Shown here: one piece after another, positions 25,699 to 35,505 of the stretch | Position numbering within the stretch: the first letter of the stretch is position 1 | Layout: each line of letters starts with the position of its first letter | From: CAVQRC01 sp963715045 | Lineage (GTDB): Bacteria; Planctomycetota; Planctomycetia; Pirellulales; Lacipirellulaceae | Reading direction: 5' to 3' | Length of the DNA: 64,000 nt | Assembly: GCA_963715045.1 (NCBI GenBank) | Contig: CAVQRC010000039.1 | Coordinates: forward strand, 348,377 to 412,376 | Program-made: the position numbers and the translations under genes | The notes under the pieces: model-generated | What the model saw: only the letters and a program-made list of their open reading frames with translations | Databases searched by the model: none | Told to the model about the DNA's origin: nothing

Positions 25699-26775
25699 TC
25701 AATCGGGATGAAACGCCAACCAGGTGTGGCGGTAGGAGATGATTCCCGGAATGAGTTTCAGAGTTCGTCCCTGGTACTGACCGGAAACGCATTTACCTGT
25801 CGCCGGGACCCACTTGGAACCGGTTGCCGTGTCGACGAAAACGTTGCCGGCCGGCTTGAATTCGAGCTTCTCATCGCCGACTCGCCGATCGTAGAGAAAC
25901 GCCGTGCTGCTCTTGGAATCGAATACGACAACGAGCGGTTGGTCTCGGAAGGTGTCATTGATGAGCGACTTTTCCAAGAGCTCGTCGAATGGCCAGTGCC
26001 GTGCGTCGCTGCCCCAGGCGACCCCAATGACGAAGCTTCCCGGATCGCGGTAAAACTCGGTGCGGTAGTTGGCGGTCGTTCGGGAAAGCGTGACCACGGT
26101 CGAATCAGGATGTCGGGTACGCCAGGTTTTGAAATCCGTCATCAGTCCCGGCAGCAGCGCAAGCTTCGTACCTTCTAACGGCCCTGCCATCGCCTCACCG
26201 AGAATGTGGCTCCAGAGAGACTTGGTTTCCGCATCGATCATCACGAGACTGCGGTGCCACAGCTTACCGGACACGGCGAGCGTCACGGTCTGCGTGTGGT
26301 TTCCTCGGGTTACTTCACGGGCATACACGATGCCGTTGTGACAGAGATGTCACCAGGTCGCGGCAATTGCCGTGCCGCCAAGCTCGTCGTTGATGATCTC
26401 GCGTTCGGGGCCCGTTAGCATATTGATCGGGTAGGCTCGAGCTTCGCCGCCGATCTCGATTCCGAGCACGAGTTCGTTGTCGGCGACGTGATTCTCAGAT
26501 TGATCGTTTGAAACGTCTTGCACACGAGCGACAGGAACTTCCGTAATCGCCGGAAAGGAGCGGTTAATAACCGTTACGGGGTCAAACTCGTCTCCAACCG
26601 GTGGAACCTTTATCTCGGCCCTGGCGGGACCCCGGGGTGGGTTCTCCGCGACCAGATAGGCCGAAATCTGCGGCCAGCGATACGTGACAACGCCGACGAA
26701 GACCACCGTGAGCACGAGTAGCAGCCCGGTCGAGATCATTCTCCTTGTCGTGGATACGGTGGACACAGGAGACAT
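25699..26775 (-). CDS. DUF3179 protein with in-frame TGA, candidate selenoprotein
   Basis: A single reading frame of 358 residues interrupted only by TGA at 26352-26350 (codon 142). The N-terminus is a membrane anchor (residues 12-32), followed by RAYPINMLTGPEREIINDEL. The frame reads GGTAIAATW, TGA, HLCHNGIVYAREV. DUF3179 proteins have a CxxC-type motif at this point, so TGA replaces the first cysteine, giving U-x-x-C if decoded as selenocysteine. Downstream motifs VSGKLWHRSLVMID and LWSHILGEAMAGPLEG are well kept, arguing against decay. A SECIS-like hairpin begins 13 bases after the TGA. A Cys-to-stop substitution or a sequencing error remains possible. Confidence 0.75.
26317..26336 (-). 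promoter_or_regulatory. SECIS-like hairpin after the DUF3179 TGA
   Basis: On the minus strand ACGGCAT pairs with ATGCCCGT (seven pairs, one bulged C) around the five-base loop CGTGT. The loop begins 20 bases after the TGA, close to the spacing of the bacterial SECIS in fdhF, and contains GU. This is by-eye folding; bacterial SECIS elements vary, so the evidence is moderate. Confidence 0.5.
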
Positions 26776-26857
26776 GGCTTGCTCCGTTCAACGAGGCTTC
26801 GTGAGGGCAACCGCTACGCGCGACTCGAATGCTGCGAGTTTATCAGGTGCGAGCCGC

Positions 26858-28363
26858 TCATTCGACGACGTGGGCGACTTCGGCTGGCGGACGTGCTTCG
26901 TTGCCGCCGTAGCACGCCGCGGACGCCGGGTCGTTGACGATCTCGAGCGGTTCAGCTTCGATGACCCGCATGCTCTGCCACCGCCCCTGCAGGAACCGCG
27001 CGCCGTAGATCACGCCGAGCAGCCACACCCAGATCGTGACAACGCTCCAACAGTAGTACAGCCCCAGATCGAGTTGCTTGAGCCCGATCCAGATGGCGGC
27101 CACGAGCAGCGGCGACAGAATCATGTTGAGAATCAAGACGAACCGCGTATCCCCGGCGCCCTTGATCGCGCTCTGAAACACGATGTTGAGCGCATCGAAA
27201 ACACAGTACAAAGCTACGAATCGCAACAGGACGATCGTCGTTTCGCGGAGGGGTTTGAACTCCTCCGGCGAGGTCGCCGATGCGTGACCGAACAAAAACA
27301 AGTCGGGAAGCGCGACATACAGCACAGCCATCACACCCGTGTAAACCAGCGCGAGGTGCAACGCGCTGTAAGTCGCCCGCGTTGCCAGCGGAGCCGATCC
27401 GGCCCCAAGCTGGTGGCCGACCATCGTCGAGACGGCGATTCCCATCCCGATCAGCGGAACAAAGGCAATGCTGTTGACGTTGAATGCCAGCGTCGTAGCC
27501 GCCAGCGCTTCTTCGCCGAGCAGGCCCAGCAGCAACAAAAACAACGCCATCGCGGCACACTCAACGAACATCTGCAGGCCGTTAGGGGCCCCGTAGTACA
27601 GCAGTCGCCCCATCAGCGGCCGGTCGAATCGCAATCCGGCAAGAATCTGAAATCGTTGGCGTTCGTGCCGCCGCAGCATCAGGCAGGCGTACGCGATGAC
27701 CCGCCCCCACTGGGACACAACCGTGGCCAGAGCCGCTCCGCCGATCCCCATCTCCGCAAAGCCGAAGTTGCCGAAGATCCACAGATAATCGAGCAGCACG
27801 TTCAGTGAGGTGGTCGACACCATGACGACCATCACCACCTTGGTTTGGCCCCGACCGGTAAAGAAGGAGCTCAGCGCTCCGGCCAGGACCGCGCCGCCCG
27901 AGCCCCAGGCCATCACCTGGAAGTACTTGACTTCCTCGACCGCCACTGCCCCATCGTGTTGCGACCAGTCATGAAAAATCGTGGGTGCCAGCGGGATCAG
28001 CAGCAGAAACAACGGCGCGACGAAGAGTGAAAACAGCGTCGCCTGACCGATCGCCACACCAATTCGCTCGGGCCGACCCGCGCCGTGGTATTGAGCCACG
28101 AAGGCATTCACGTAGCTGGCGATCCCGAGTGGAAATGAGAGCAGGGCGAAGAGCAGCATTCCGGCCGGCATCGCGGCCGCAAACGCGGTCTGGTCATACT
28201 CCAGCAGAAACAGCCGGTCCACGAAGTTCATCACCGTCCACGAGGCGGTGGAGATCAGCAGCGGCAGGGCGAGTTCGAGAACGGCTCTGCCACCGCACGG
28301 CCGCCGCCACCAGAACGCGAGGTACAGCGTAAGTCGGTAAGCAAGCGGACGCGGGCGTGGCAT
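26858..28363 (-). CDS. MATE family efflux transporter
   Basis: Multidrug and toxin extrusion-type transporter of 501 residues with about 12 hydrophobic helices. It has the family features: ELALPLLISTASWTVMNFVD near the first helix, then MLLFALLSFPLGIASYVNAF and VAQYHGAGRPER (VxQxxGAG motif), with the second-half equivalent GMGIAVSTMVGHQLGAGSA. These proteins export cationic compounds using sodium or proton gradients. The length is slightly above the usual 450-480, owing to a hydrophilic tail. A hairpin repeat lies upstream. No regulator is adjacent and the substrate is unknown. Confidence 0.88.
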   Translation of the reverse strand: MPRPRPLAYRLTLYLAFWWRRPCGGRAVLELALPLLISTASWTVMNFVDRLFLLEYDQTAFAAAMPAGMLLFALLSFPLGIASYVNAFVAQYHGAGRPERIGVAIGQATLFSLFVAPLFLLLIPLAPTIFHDWSQHDGAVAVEEVKYFQVMAWGSGGAVLAGALSSFFTGRGQTKVVMVVMVSTTSLNVLLDYLWIFGNFGFAEMGIGGAALATVVSQWGRVIAYACLMLRRHERQRFQILAGLRFDRPLMGRLLYYGAPNGLQMFVECAAMALFLLLLGLLGEEALAATTLAFNVNSIAFVPLIGMGIAVSTMVGHQLGAGSAPLATRATYSALHLALVYTGVMAVLYVALPDLFLFGHASATSPEEFKPLRETTIVLLRFVALYCVFDALNIVFQSAIKGAGDTRFVLILNMILSPLLVAAIWIGLKQLDLGLYYCWSVVTIWVWLLGVIYGARFLQGRWQSMRVIEAEPLEIVNDPASAACYGGNEARPPAEVAHVVE

Positions 28364-28431
28364 GGCATCCGGCGGCGGAAAGGCGGAGTAACGTTCGATT
28401 CAACGGAGATGACGAACCGCAGACCGAGCAT

Positions 28432-28517
28432 TCTACGAGCCGATCGGAAAACCAGCTCCAGCTACCAGATTCCCCGGCCGTGGGACACGCTCATCGAGGT
28501 TCTTGGATAGGTTCTAA
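28432..28517 (+). repeat. 85-bp hairpin repeat, copy 3
   Basis: Reads TCTACGAGCCGATCGGAAAA at the left and TTCTTGGATAGGTTCTAA at the right with the core TTCCCCGGCCGTGGGACACG. It lies between the dihydroorotase and MATE genes, opposite to their direction. Confidence 0.75.
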
Positions 28518-28640
28518 GTCAAGATGCCCGGTAGGACCACTCGCCAGGCGATCAGGTTCGCGCGAACCGGGCGTAATAGCCGCCGCGTGCATGATCGAAT
28601 TGGATCTCGCGTCCTCGCGGTGTTGCCGCGACACCGCTGG

Positions 28641-29894
28641 TCATGACGAAAGACTTCGCGTGCCAGCAACCCAGGTGCGAACCGGCCAGCCCGTGAGCGA
28701 CAGCCCATCGTACGGGCTCCAGCCGCACTTGGTGAGCTGCTCGTCGTTGCGAATCGTCTGCTCCAGGCCGAGATCGACGAGCACAAGATCGGCATCGTAG
28801 CCCACCTCGATCCGCCCTTTACCGACGATGTCCCAGACGGCGGCAGGCGCTTCGCACATCCAGTGCACGACCTGCTCGAGCGTCACCCGTCCTCGAACAA
28901 CCTCATTCAGCAGCAGTGCGAGCGAGTTCTCCACGGCCGGCATTCCCGAGGGTGCCGCGGGGTACGCCTGGTTCTTTTCTGCGAGGGTGTGCGGGGCATG
29001 GTCGGTGGCAATCACCTGAATCGTGCCGGCCAGCAGCGCGTTGAAGAGTGCGGCATTGTCGGCCCCAGTCTTCAGCGACGGATTGACGAGTGCAAGCGTA
29101 CCCAGTCGCGGATAGTCATCCACGTTCAAGAACAGGTGATGCGGGCAGACTTCGGCGGTGACTTGCGGTCCAGCCGCGGCGATCAGCTCGAGCTCGTCGG
29201 CCGTCGATACGTGCAACACGTGAAACCGATGATCGTGTCGTGTCGCCAGCTCGATGGCCCGCTGCGTGGCGATGAAGGCCGCCCGGTGATCGCGGATTCG
29301 TGAGTGGTCGGAGACGTCACGCGGTTCGCCGAGCCGAGCACGGTTGGCACGAATGGTCCCCTCGTCTTCGCAGTGAGCACAGATCGGCAGCGTCGTCTCG
29401 GCGAAAATCCTTTCGAGGGCTTCCTGCTCATCGACGAGCAAGTCTCCGGTACTTGATCCGATGAAGATCTTGATCCCCGGTGTCCGGCGGGCGGCGGCAA
29501 GCTCCGCCACGTTCTCTGCGGTGGCCCCGATGTAGAAGCCGTAGTTGACGTGGCATTTCCCGGCTGCGAGCGCGAGCTTCTCATGCAATCGATCGACAGA
29601 CGTTGTCGTCGGCACGGTGTTAGGCATCTCGAGAAAGCTCGTGACCCCGCCTTTCGCACAGGCCCGGGTGGCGGTGGTGAGGTCTTCCTTGTGCGTCAGC
29701 CCCGGATCGCGGAAGTGAACCTGATCGTCGATGACCCCCGGCAGCAAATGCAGGCCAGCCGCGTCAATCGTCTCGTCGACGACGATTGATCGAGCCGGAT
29801 CGATGTCGGCAATGCGGCCACCCTCGATGACGACCCCGACATCAGTCGCTCCATCTGGCAGGATCACGGTCGCGTGGTTGATCAATGTTCGCAT
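28641..29894 (-). CDS. pyrC: Dihydroorotase
   Basis: Zinc amidohydrolase of 417 residues that cyclises N-carbamoyl-aspartate to dihydroorotate in pyrimidine synthesis. Metal ligands are in DDQVHFRDPGLTHKED (HxR type-I motif), PICAHCEDE and FHVLHVST, with the catalytic Asp in VIATDHAPHTLAEK. A lysine in PGIKIFIGSSTG is a candidate for the carboxylated bridging residue. Length and motifs fit class I dihydroorotases. ATG 29894 (MRTLINHATVILPDG) is a natural start. The aldehyde dehydrogenase gene ends 10 bases upstream, so the two may be co-transcribed. Confidence 0.92.
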   Translation of the reverse strand: MRTLINHATVILPDGATDVGVVIEGGRIADIDPARSIVVDETIDAAGLHLLPGVIDDQVHFRDPGLTHKEDLTTATRACAKGGVTSFLEMPNTVPTTTSVDRLHEKLALAAGKCHVNYGFYIGATAENVAELAAARRTPGIKIFIGSSTGDLLVDEQEALERIFAETTLPICAHCEDEGTIRANRARLGEPRDVSDHSRIRDHRAAFIATQRAIELATRHDHRFHVLHVSTADELELIAAAGPQVTAEVCPHHLFLNVDDYPRLGTLALVNPSLKTGADNAALFNALLAGTIQVIATDHAPHTLAEKNQAYPAAPSGMPAVENSLALLLNEVVRGRVTLEQVVHWMCEAPAAVWDIVGKGRIEVGYDADLVLVDLGLEQTIRNDEQLTKCGWSPYDGLSLTGWPVRTWVAGTRSLSS

Positions 29895-29904
29895 TCGGCC
29901 GGGC

Positions 29905-31329
29905 TCACCATCCTTCTGCCTGCTGAAACGCTCGGGCCCGGAACAGAAATTCGATGATGTTGCCTTCGTGTGGCTGGAGCCAGTCGAGCTTGATGGTCGG
30001 GACGGGTCCGAAATTCAAGCGATCGATGTTGGTGGCGGCGATGAGTGCCTGCTGCCACTTCGCGTCCCTGGTAATCGCCGACCCAACGAGCGTGTAGCCG
30101 ATCTGCTCGATCATCTTTTCCTGCGGACATCGCACCACACTCACGAACGGCGACATGTATTCCTGATTGGCGAGCTTCGCCTGCGGCGACTGGCAGTGCA
30201 CGACGCACGGTCGGAGGTAGCCGCAGCGATCCCGCTCAACGAGTCGCGGTCCGAATGGCTCGGTCATGTCCTGCACGCCATCTTCCTTGAGCAGCCCCAG
30301 GATCGAATCGTGAATCGCTTTGGCCTGACCGGGTACGGTAAAGGCGGCCAACTCGCAGTTTTCATCCTCGGGCGGGAGCACGTCGACCGGCCCCATGCGT
30401 GCGGCTAGAGCCTGGGCGATTTCCTCGGTATGGCGCGAGGCCCAGATACCCGAGCAGTTGATGCATCCCCGGCCGGCGTTGGCAGCCACGCTGTCAACCA
30501 TGACGTCCAGGTATTTCTCCCAGTCATCGACGCAGTCGTCGCCGAGCAGGATCTTGCTGAATCCTGGACCGTGAACCTGAATGCGAGGATTGCCGCGATA
30601 CTGCTCAACGGTTTGCGGTCCGCCGAAGATCATCGCTCTGCCACAGCGATTGACGATCTCGCCTCCCACATCGTGACCGCCAGGATAAATCGAAATCACT
30701 TCTCGCGGGATGCCCGCCTCGGCGAATGCCGCGGCGACGCGGTACGGTGTCCATGGTTCCTGCGATCCGGGCTTCATCACCAGTCCCATCTGCAGCGCCA
30801 CGACCGGCAGCCACAACGTGTGTACCCCCGGCGAGTTCGACGGCAATACCATCCCGAGGATTGGCGACTGGGCCTGATAGCTGACCGGAACGCCACGCGC
30901 CTCGACACCGTGGCCGCGAGTCAGGATTTCGAGATCCAGCCCGCGAGTCAGGGCGTCGAGAATCTGATCCATCCTCGACAGCACGAAGTGGATCTTCTGC
31001 ATGTTCGCCTGGCACAGCCGGATCGGCATCCCGGTCGTCGCCGACTGCTGTTCCGCGAACGCGGCCGGGGATTGCTCGCCATCGCCAATCGGCAGCGTGG
31101 CGTTGAGATAGAGGTCAGCCGCTCGTTTGAGCCGTTCGATGAGTTCGTGGGGATGGATCTCGCACAACGTCCGCCGAGCGCCTTCAGCCTTCCGCAGATC
31201 CCGAGCGAGCAGTCCGGCGTTGACCTTGGCCACCTTGGCGACAGGCTCTCCGGTGAGAAAGTGAGCAAGATCTTCGGTTTCGAGGCTCTCGTAGGGAGTG
31301 CCCCACCGGAGGGCAGGGATGTTCAGCAC
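29905..31329 (-). CDS. Aldehyde dehydrogenase family protein, atypical active site
   Basis: Protein of 474 residues from GTG 31329 (VLNIPALRWGTPYESLE), with GGAGAG seven bases upstream. The fold is recognised from SPILGMVLPSNSPGVHTLWL, then VALQMGLVMKPGSQEPWTPY and the cysteine segment VAANAGRGCINCSGIWA. The canonical catalytic Glu motif (ELGGK) is missing; the matching region reads IQVHGPGFSKILLGDD. This may be an acylating or a specialised ALDH. It sits between pgk and pyrC on the same strand. The long open frame running on into pgk is an artefact of pgk frameshifts, not a fusion. Substrate unknown. Confidence 0.78.
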   Translation of the reverse strand: MLNIPALRWGTPYESLETEDLAHFLTGEPVAKVAKVNAGLLARDLRKAEGARRTLCEIHPHELIERLKRAADLYLNATLPIGDGEQSPAAFAEQQSATTGMPIRLCQANMQKIHFVLSRMDQILDALTRGLDLEILTRGHGVEARGVPVSYQAQSPILGMVLPSNSPGVHTLWLPVVALQMGLVMKPGSQEPWTPYRVAAAFAEAGIPREVISIYPGGHDVGGEIVNRCGRAMIFGGPQTVEQYRGNPRIQVHGPGFSKILLGDDCVDDWEKYLDVMVDSVAANAGRGCINCSGIWASRHTEEIAQALAARMGPVDVLPPEDENCELAAFTVPGQAKAIHDSILGLLKEDGVQDMTEPFGPRLVERDRCGYLRPCVVHCQSPQAKLANQEYMSPFVSVVRCPQEKMIEQIGYTLVGSAITRDAKWQQALIAATNIDRLNFGPVPTIKLDWLQPHEGNIIEFLFRARAFQQAEGW

Positions 31330-31510
31330 GGGGATCTCTCCGGAACGCAAGTTTGCCGGGGCATGACTGGCGTATTGTAGAAAGCAATCGCCAAGTGCAC
31401 ATGCCCCCTCGGCCGCAGGCCTGCGGTAACGAAGAGATCTAAGCCTGCCGTTTGCAGGCCTCGATGACAGGATTGGGAGAGAACAAGACGGGCTTCTTTG
31501 TCGTTTGAAT

Positions 31511-32701
31511 CTACTTGTCGTCGAGCAGATCCACGGCGGCAAACTTCTGGCCTTCGAGCATCGCCAGGCTGGCACCTCCGCCTGTACTGACGTGCGAGAC
31601 TCGATCGGCGAACCCAAGTTGCTCGATCGCGGCGGCACTGTCGCCGCCGCCGATGATACTCGTTGCGTCGCTCTCGGCGATCGCTTCGGCGACTGCCTTG
31701 GTCCCGGCGTCAAAAGGAGGCATTTCAAACACGCCCATCGGCCCGTTCCAGACCACCGTCTTTGCACCGCGTCACGACGTCTCGCATAAATCCGGGCCGT
31801 CTCGGGACCGATGTCGAGGCCTTGAAATCCGTCAGGGATCGCGCCGGTCGCAACAACCCGCTTTTCGCACCCGGCACTGAAATCGTCGCCGCAATGCGTG
31901 TCGACCGGCAACATCAGCGTTTCGCCGCCGGCGGCCAGGAGTTCCTTGGCCAGGTCGACCTTATCCGGTTCAACGAGGCTCTTGCCCACGCTGCCCCCCT
32001 GGGCAAGAGAGAACGTGTAGGCCATGGCCCCGCCGATCAACACCCGATCGCAGATGCCGAGCAGATTCTTGATGACGTTGATTTTGTCGGAGACCTTAGC
32101 CCCTCCGAGGATCGCGACGAACGGCCGTTCGGGACTGGAAATCACGTCGGTCAGGTACTCGATTTCCTTGGCGACCAGAAATCCGACGACCTTGGGCTTG
32201 TCTCCCATGGCCTCGGGCACCGCAACCATCGACGCATCCGTCCGGTGGCACGTCCCGAAAGCATCGTTGCAATAGGCGTCGCCAAATGCGGCCAGCTGCC
32301 GGGCGAACTCCGCATCCCCCTTCTTTTCTCCGGGATTGAACCGCAGGTTTTCCAGCACCAGGACGCCACCATCGGTCAAGCTGGCCGACCTTTTCGCGGG
32401 CGTCGTCGCCCACGGTATCGGCGGCGAAGGCCACCTCCCGGCCGAGGAGTTCGCCAAGCCGCTCGGCGGCCGGCCGCAGGCTGAACTTCGCGTCACCCGC
32501 ATCTCCCTTGGGCCGACCCAGGTGGCTCATGAGAATCACGCGGCCACCACCTTCCAGAACCTTTTCGATCGAGGGCAGCGCCATTCGAATCCGGCGGTCG
32601 TCGGTGATCTTTCCTGCATCGTCGAGCGGAACATTGAAGTCAACTCGCATCAATACGGCTTTGCCCGAGACGTCCACGTCTGCAATCGTTTTCTTTGCCA
32701 C
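31511..32701 (-). CDS. pgk: Phosphoglycerate kinase (three frameshifts)
   Basis: Glycolytic enzyme making ATP from 1,3-bisphosphoglycerate. Start at 32701: VDVSGKAVLMRVDFNVPLDD, then ILMSHLGRPKGD. The frame shifts near 32378 to GGVLVLENLRFNPGEKKGD, with FVAILGGAKVSDKINVI and IGGAMAYTF. Two more shifts near 31786 and 31771 lead to VVWNGPMGVFEMPPFDAG and STGGGASLAMLEG. Each break is repaired by removing a single base, and together the parts give a complete protein of about 396 residues. All motifs are intact, so a functional gene with consensus errors is more likely than a pseudogene of an essential enzyme. Confidence 0.88.
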
Positions 32702-33040
32702 GGTATCTGGCTCCTATCTGCTGTCAGGTCCTGTCAGGTCGGCTGTCGGCAATGATTGCCATAAGGTACCACCCGCTACCGCGAACATGTAGTGGGTAAC
32801 GACTTGCCCGTGGCACGCAAGATGAGGCGATCGGCCGGGGGCCGCAGACGACCACGCCGAGGAGTTCCGCCTGCCCGTCGCGTCGTGGTTGTATAATCTC
32901 GAGAAGCCGGTTCGCTTCGGGGCATTGCGATACCCGGCTCCAAGCCTCCTACGGCCAAATGCCAAGGCAGCCAGCACACGTGTCTTGAAGCAGCCCGTAA
33001 TAGTTGTGGGCCGCCAAAACCGACAGGGACGAACCGCACG
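32702..33040. other. Divergent intergenic region between pgk and Uma2 genes
   Basis: About 340 bases with no supported gene and no repeat family seen elsewhere in the window. CTGTCAGGTC is directly repeated at 32722-32740. Promoters of both flanking genes should lie here, but none stands out. Confidence 0.4.
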
Positions 33041-33598
33041 ATGTCAACGACTTCCGAAACCACCACCTTTACCGCCGACCAACTCGCTAAAATGCCCGCT
33101 GACGGCGTCCGGCGAGAGATCGTTCAGGGAGAGTTGCGGATGATGTCGCCCGCTGGCGGAAGGCATGGTGTTGTGGCGCTTCGACTCGGCCACTATCTGT
33201 TGCAGCACGTTAAAGATCGCGAACTGGGCTATGTATTTGCAGCTGAAACAGGATTTTTGCTTTCTCAGGGTCCTGATACGGTACGCGCGCCCGACGTCGC
33301 CTTCGTCCGCCGTGACCGAATCGAGTCCATCGATGAGGTTACCGGGTTCGTGCCGCTAGCCCCCGATCTCGTGGCTGAAGTGGTTTCGCCATCGGACAGT
33401 TTCTCGGAAGTCGAAGAGAAGGTCCTGTGCTGGCTTCAGCATGGAGTGTCCGTCGTTCTGGTCGTCGATCCTGGTAACCGCACGTGTCGCATCAGCCACG
33501 TGGATGGCCGGGTCGCGATGCTCAACGAAACGGAAGTGATCTCCGTCGAAGAAATTCTTCCCGCTTGGCGGCTCGACGTGGCAAGTTTATTCGATTAA
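33041..33598 (+). CDS. Uma2 family (DUF820) putative endonuclease
   Basis: Protein of 185 residues of the Uma2 family, with a PD-(D/E)XK-like nuclease fold. Expected residues appear in RREIVQGELRMMSPAGGRHG (Glu plus the basic segment), VRAPDVAFVRRDRI (PDVxF motif) and PDLVAEVVSPSDSFSEVEEK with the conserved Glu and Lys. Uma2 genes are abundant in cyanobacteria and planctomycetes and their biological role is not established. The ATG at 33041 gives the usual length. No toxin or antitoxin partner lies next to it. Confidence 0.85.
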   Translation: MSTTSETTTFTADQLAKMPADGVRREIVQGELRMMSPAGGRHGVVALRLGHYLLQHVKDRELGYVFAAETGFLLSQGPDTVRAPDVAFVRRDRIESIDEVTGFVPLAPDLVAEVVSPSDSFSEVEEKVLCWLQHGVSVVLVVDPGNRTCRISHVDGRVAMLNETEVISVEEILPAWRLDVASLFD

Positions 33599-33908
33599 CG
33601 CCCTCTGGAGTGCGGCAACTTGTTGCCGCTTTGGTAGGTGTGCGAGTTGTCCGGTCGGGCAGTGTGTTTCACGACAGAACGAGACAAGTCTCCAACGTGA
33701 GACCGGAGCGCCGGGCAGCTGCGATACCTCGTCAGCCGAGCAAGGGTTCGTATGAAAGCGGTGATGAATCACCGTACTTCACAGGCTGTGCACGCCGAAC
33801 CTCTTTCGCTCCGCTCGAATGGATGGTCGTCCGTTTGTTCGACGAGCCGCGACGCTATACGATGGCCCCCACACATCACGCGGGACAGCCACCATCGGGG
33901 GAATTTCT

Positions 33909-34833
33909 ATGCACGTTCAAGAGTTCACGGCCGTCGCTCGACCAGCCAAAATTTCAATTCGGCATCCTGCGGCTGCATCGCTGGCTGTGGGGATGGTCCT
34001 GGCGATCGCGATCGTCACTTTCGTCGGCCGCCGCCCGGGCGGACGATCCCGAGCGGAATCGGGCCACCCGCCCTGACGCACTCATTCGCTTGTGGGACGG
34101 CGAATCGCTGCGTCCGTTCTACACGTACCTGCAGGATACGAAGTACGACGATCCCCGCGGCGTCTTCCGAGTGACCGATGGCATGCTGCACGTCACGGGC
34201 GACGGCCTGGGAGGGTTGATTACGACGCAGGAGTTTCGTGACTACCACTGCGTCCTGGAGTTCAAGTGGGGAACCAAGACCTGGAGAGACCGCACGGATC
34301 GGACCAAGGATTCGGGACTCCTGATCCACAGCACCGGCGCGGACGGTGCCTACAACGGGATGTGGATGCCGTCGATCGAGGTCCAGATCATCGAAGGCGG
34401 CGTCGGCGACTTCATCCTGGTCAGCGGCAATGACAAGCAGGGGCAGCCCGTACCGCTGTCGCTGACCTGCGAAGTCGCTCGCGACCGCGACGACGAGGTC
34501 ATCTGGAAGCAGGGCGGCCAGCGAGAAACGTTCGACCTGGAGAATCGCCAGCGAATCAACTGGTACGGCCGCGATCCCGACTGGGAAGACCGACTCGGTT
34601 TTCGCGGGCGTAACGACGTGGAGAGCCCCGACGGAGAGTGGACGCGGATCGACACGATCTGCGACGGCGGCCACATCCGCGTCTTCGTCAACGGGGTCCA
34701 GGTGAACGAAGCCTTCGATGCCCACCCGTCCTTCGGACGCCTGCAGCTGCAGACCGAATTGGCCGAAATCTTCGTACGCCGCTGGGAATTGTGGCCCGTC
34801 GATCGAGGACCGGAGCCGGGCCGGCCAGAATGA
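33909..34833 (+). CDS. DUF1080 (3-keto-disaccharide hydrolase-like) protein, frameshifted at signal peptide
   Basis: Secreted protein of the DUF1080 family, a concanavalin-like beta-sandwich linked to sugar-derivative hydrolysis in planctomycetes. From ATG 33909 the signal segment (AAASLAVGMVLAIAIV) is in one frame, and SSAAARADDPERN and the mature protein are one frame over; deleting one base near 34016 joins them and creates a good signal cleavage site (AARA/DD). Family motifs include GMLHVTGDGLGGLITTQEFR, YHCVLEFKWG, DSGLLIHSTG and PSIEVQIIEGG. The 310 bases before it show no other gene. Confidence 0.8.
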
Positions 34834-34973
34834 TATTCTGGGCGTATGGCGAACGGGTGAATGGGCAGATGGGCAGGCGGCGCCGCTTCGACTTCAAAAC
34901 CACAATCTGGGAATCTCATATCCGAATTCGATTACAGTTGTTTCCGATCGTGTCTGCGAGAGCGGGCAACATT

Positions 34974-35057
34974 TAAGAGCCGATCTCAAAATAGACTTCA
35001 GCTACCGATTTCCCCGGCCGTGGGACGCGTTCACTTGGGTTTTGGGATAGGCTCTAA
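34974..35057 (+). repeat. 85-bp hairpin repeat, copy 4
   Basis: Starts TAAGAGCCGATCTCAAAATA and ends GGTTTTGGGATAGGCTCTAA. The end arms pair well (AGAGCC with GGCTCT), and the core TTTCCCCGGCCGTGGGACGC is kept. It lies between the DUF1080 and DUF2007 genes; no gene is otherwise seen in 34834-35185. Confidence 0.8.
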
Positions 35058-35185
35058 ATCCCCGACGAGGTGGTTTGCCAAACAAGTTGTCATCAATCGC
35101 TGGTTTCTCCACAATGGCCAGGGCCCTTTAGAGCATGGGAAACCGCGTATCCCTTCCGAATCACCAAGTTAAGAGCACCATCACC

Positions 35186-35437
35186 ATGCTTGACGACCCG
35201 AACGAGGTCATGGTCGTGTACACCACCAATGACCTCTACGAAGCAGAGATACTTCGCAACGAACTGCATGCCGCCGGGATCGCCTGCGAGCTGGACGGCG
35301 AGTCGCAGGGCGGCTTTACGGAGATCGTCGAAACAAAGCTCCTGGTGCGTGCCTTGGATGCCGATCGGGCGCTCAAGATGATCACGCAACGCACGACCGA
35401 CAAGTTCGAGCCGCCCCGCGACGAGCACAAGCGTTAG
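35186..35437 (+). CDS. DUF2007-type small protein
   Basis: Protein of 83 residues from ATG 35186 (MLDDPNEVMVVYTTNDLYEA). It matches the DUF2007 'putative signal transducing protein' layout: a beta-alpha-beta domain that begins VVYTTNDLYEAEILRNELHA, continues AGIACELDGESQGGF and ends LLVRALDADRALKMI. Such proteins resemble PII-like or ACT-like folds by size, but no ligand is known. The start is chosen because the 17 residues upstream in frame are unlike the family. It precedes the DUF1569 gene by about 70 bases. Confidence 0.75.
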   Translation: MLDDPNEVMVVYTTNDLYEAEILRNELHAAGIACELDGESQGGFTEIVETKLLVRALDADRALKMITQRTTDKFEPPRDEHKR

Positions 35438-35505
35438 CGGCGTGCTGCGAACGCGGGCGGATCACCGCAGCTCTTGCTGCCCTGGTTCTCCTGGTAAGGT
35501 GACGC

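Noticed and set aside
31444..31462. GCCTGC/GCAGGC hairpin downstream of pgk as a terminator
   Set aside because: No U run follows on the minus strand, so it is not convincing as an intrinsic terminator.
29905..32502. An open frame of 865 codons that would fuse part of phosphoglycerate kinase to the aldehyde dehydrogenase
   Set aside because: The PGK C-terminal third is in another frame and the joining segment (about 31330-31790) has no coding likeness. The frame is an artefact of pgk indels, and the ALDH has its own GTG with a ribosome site.
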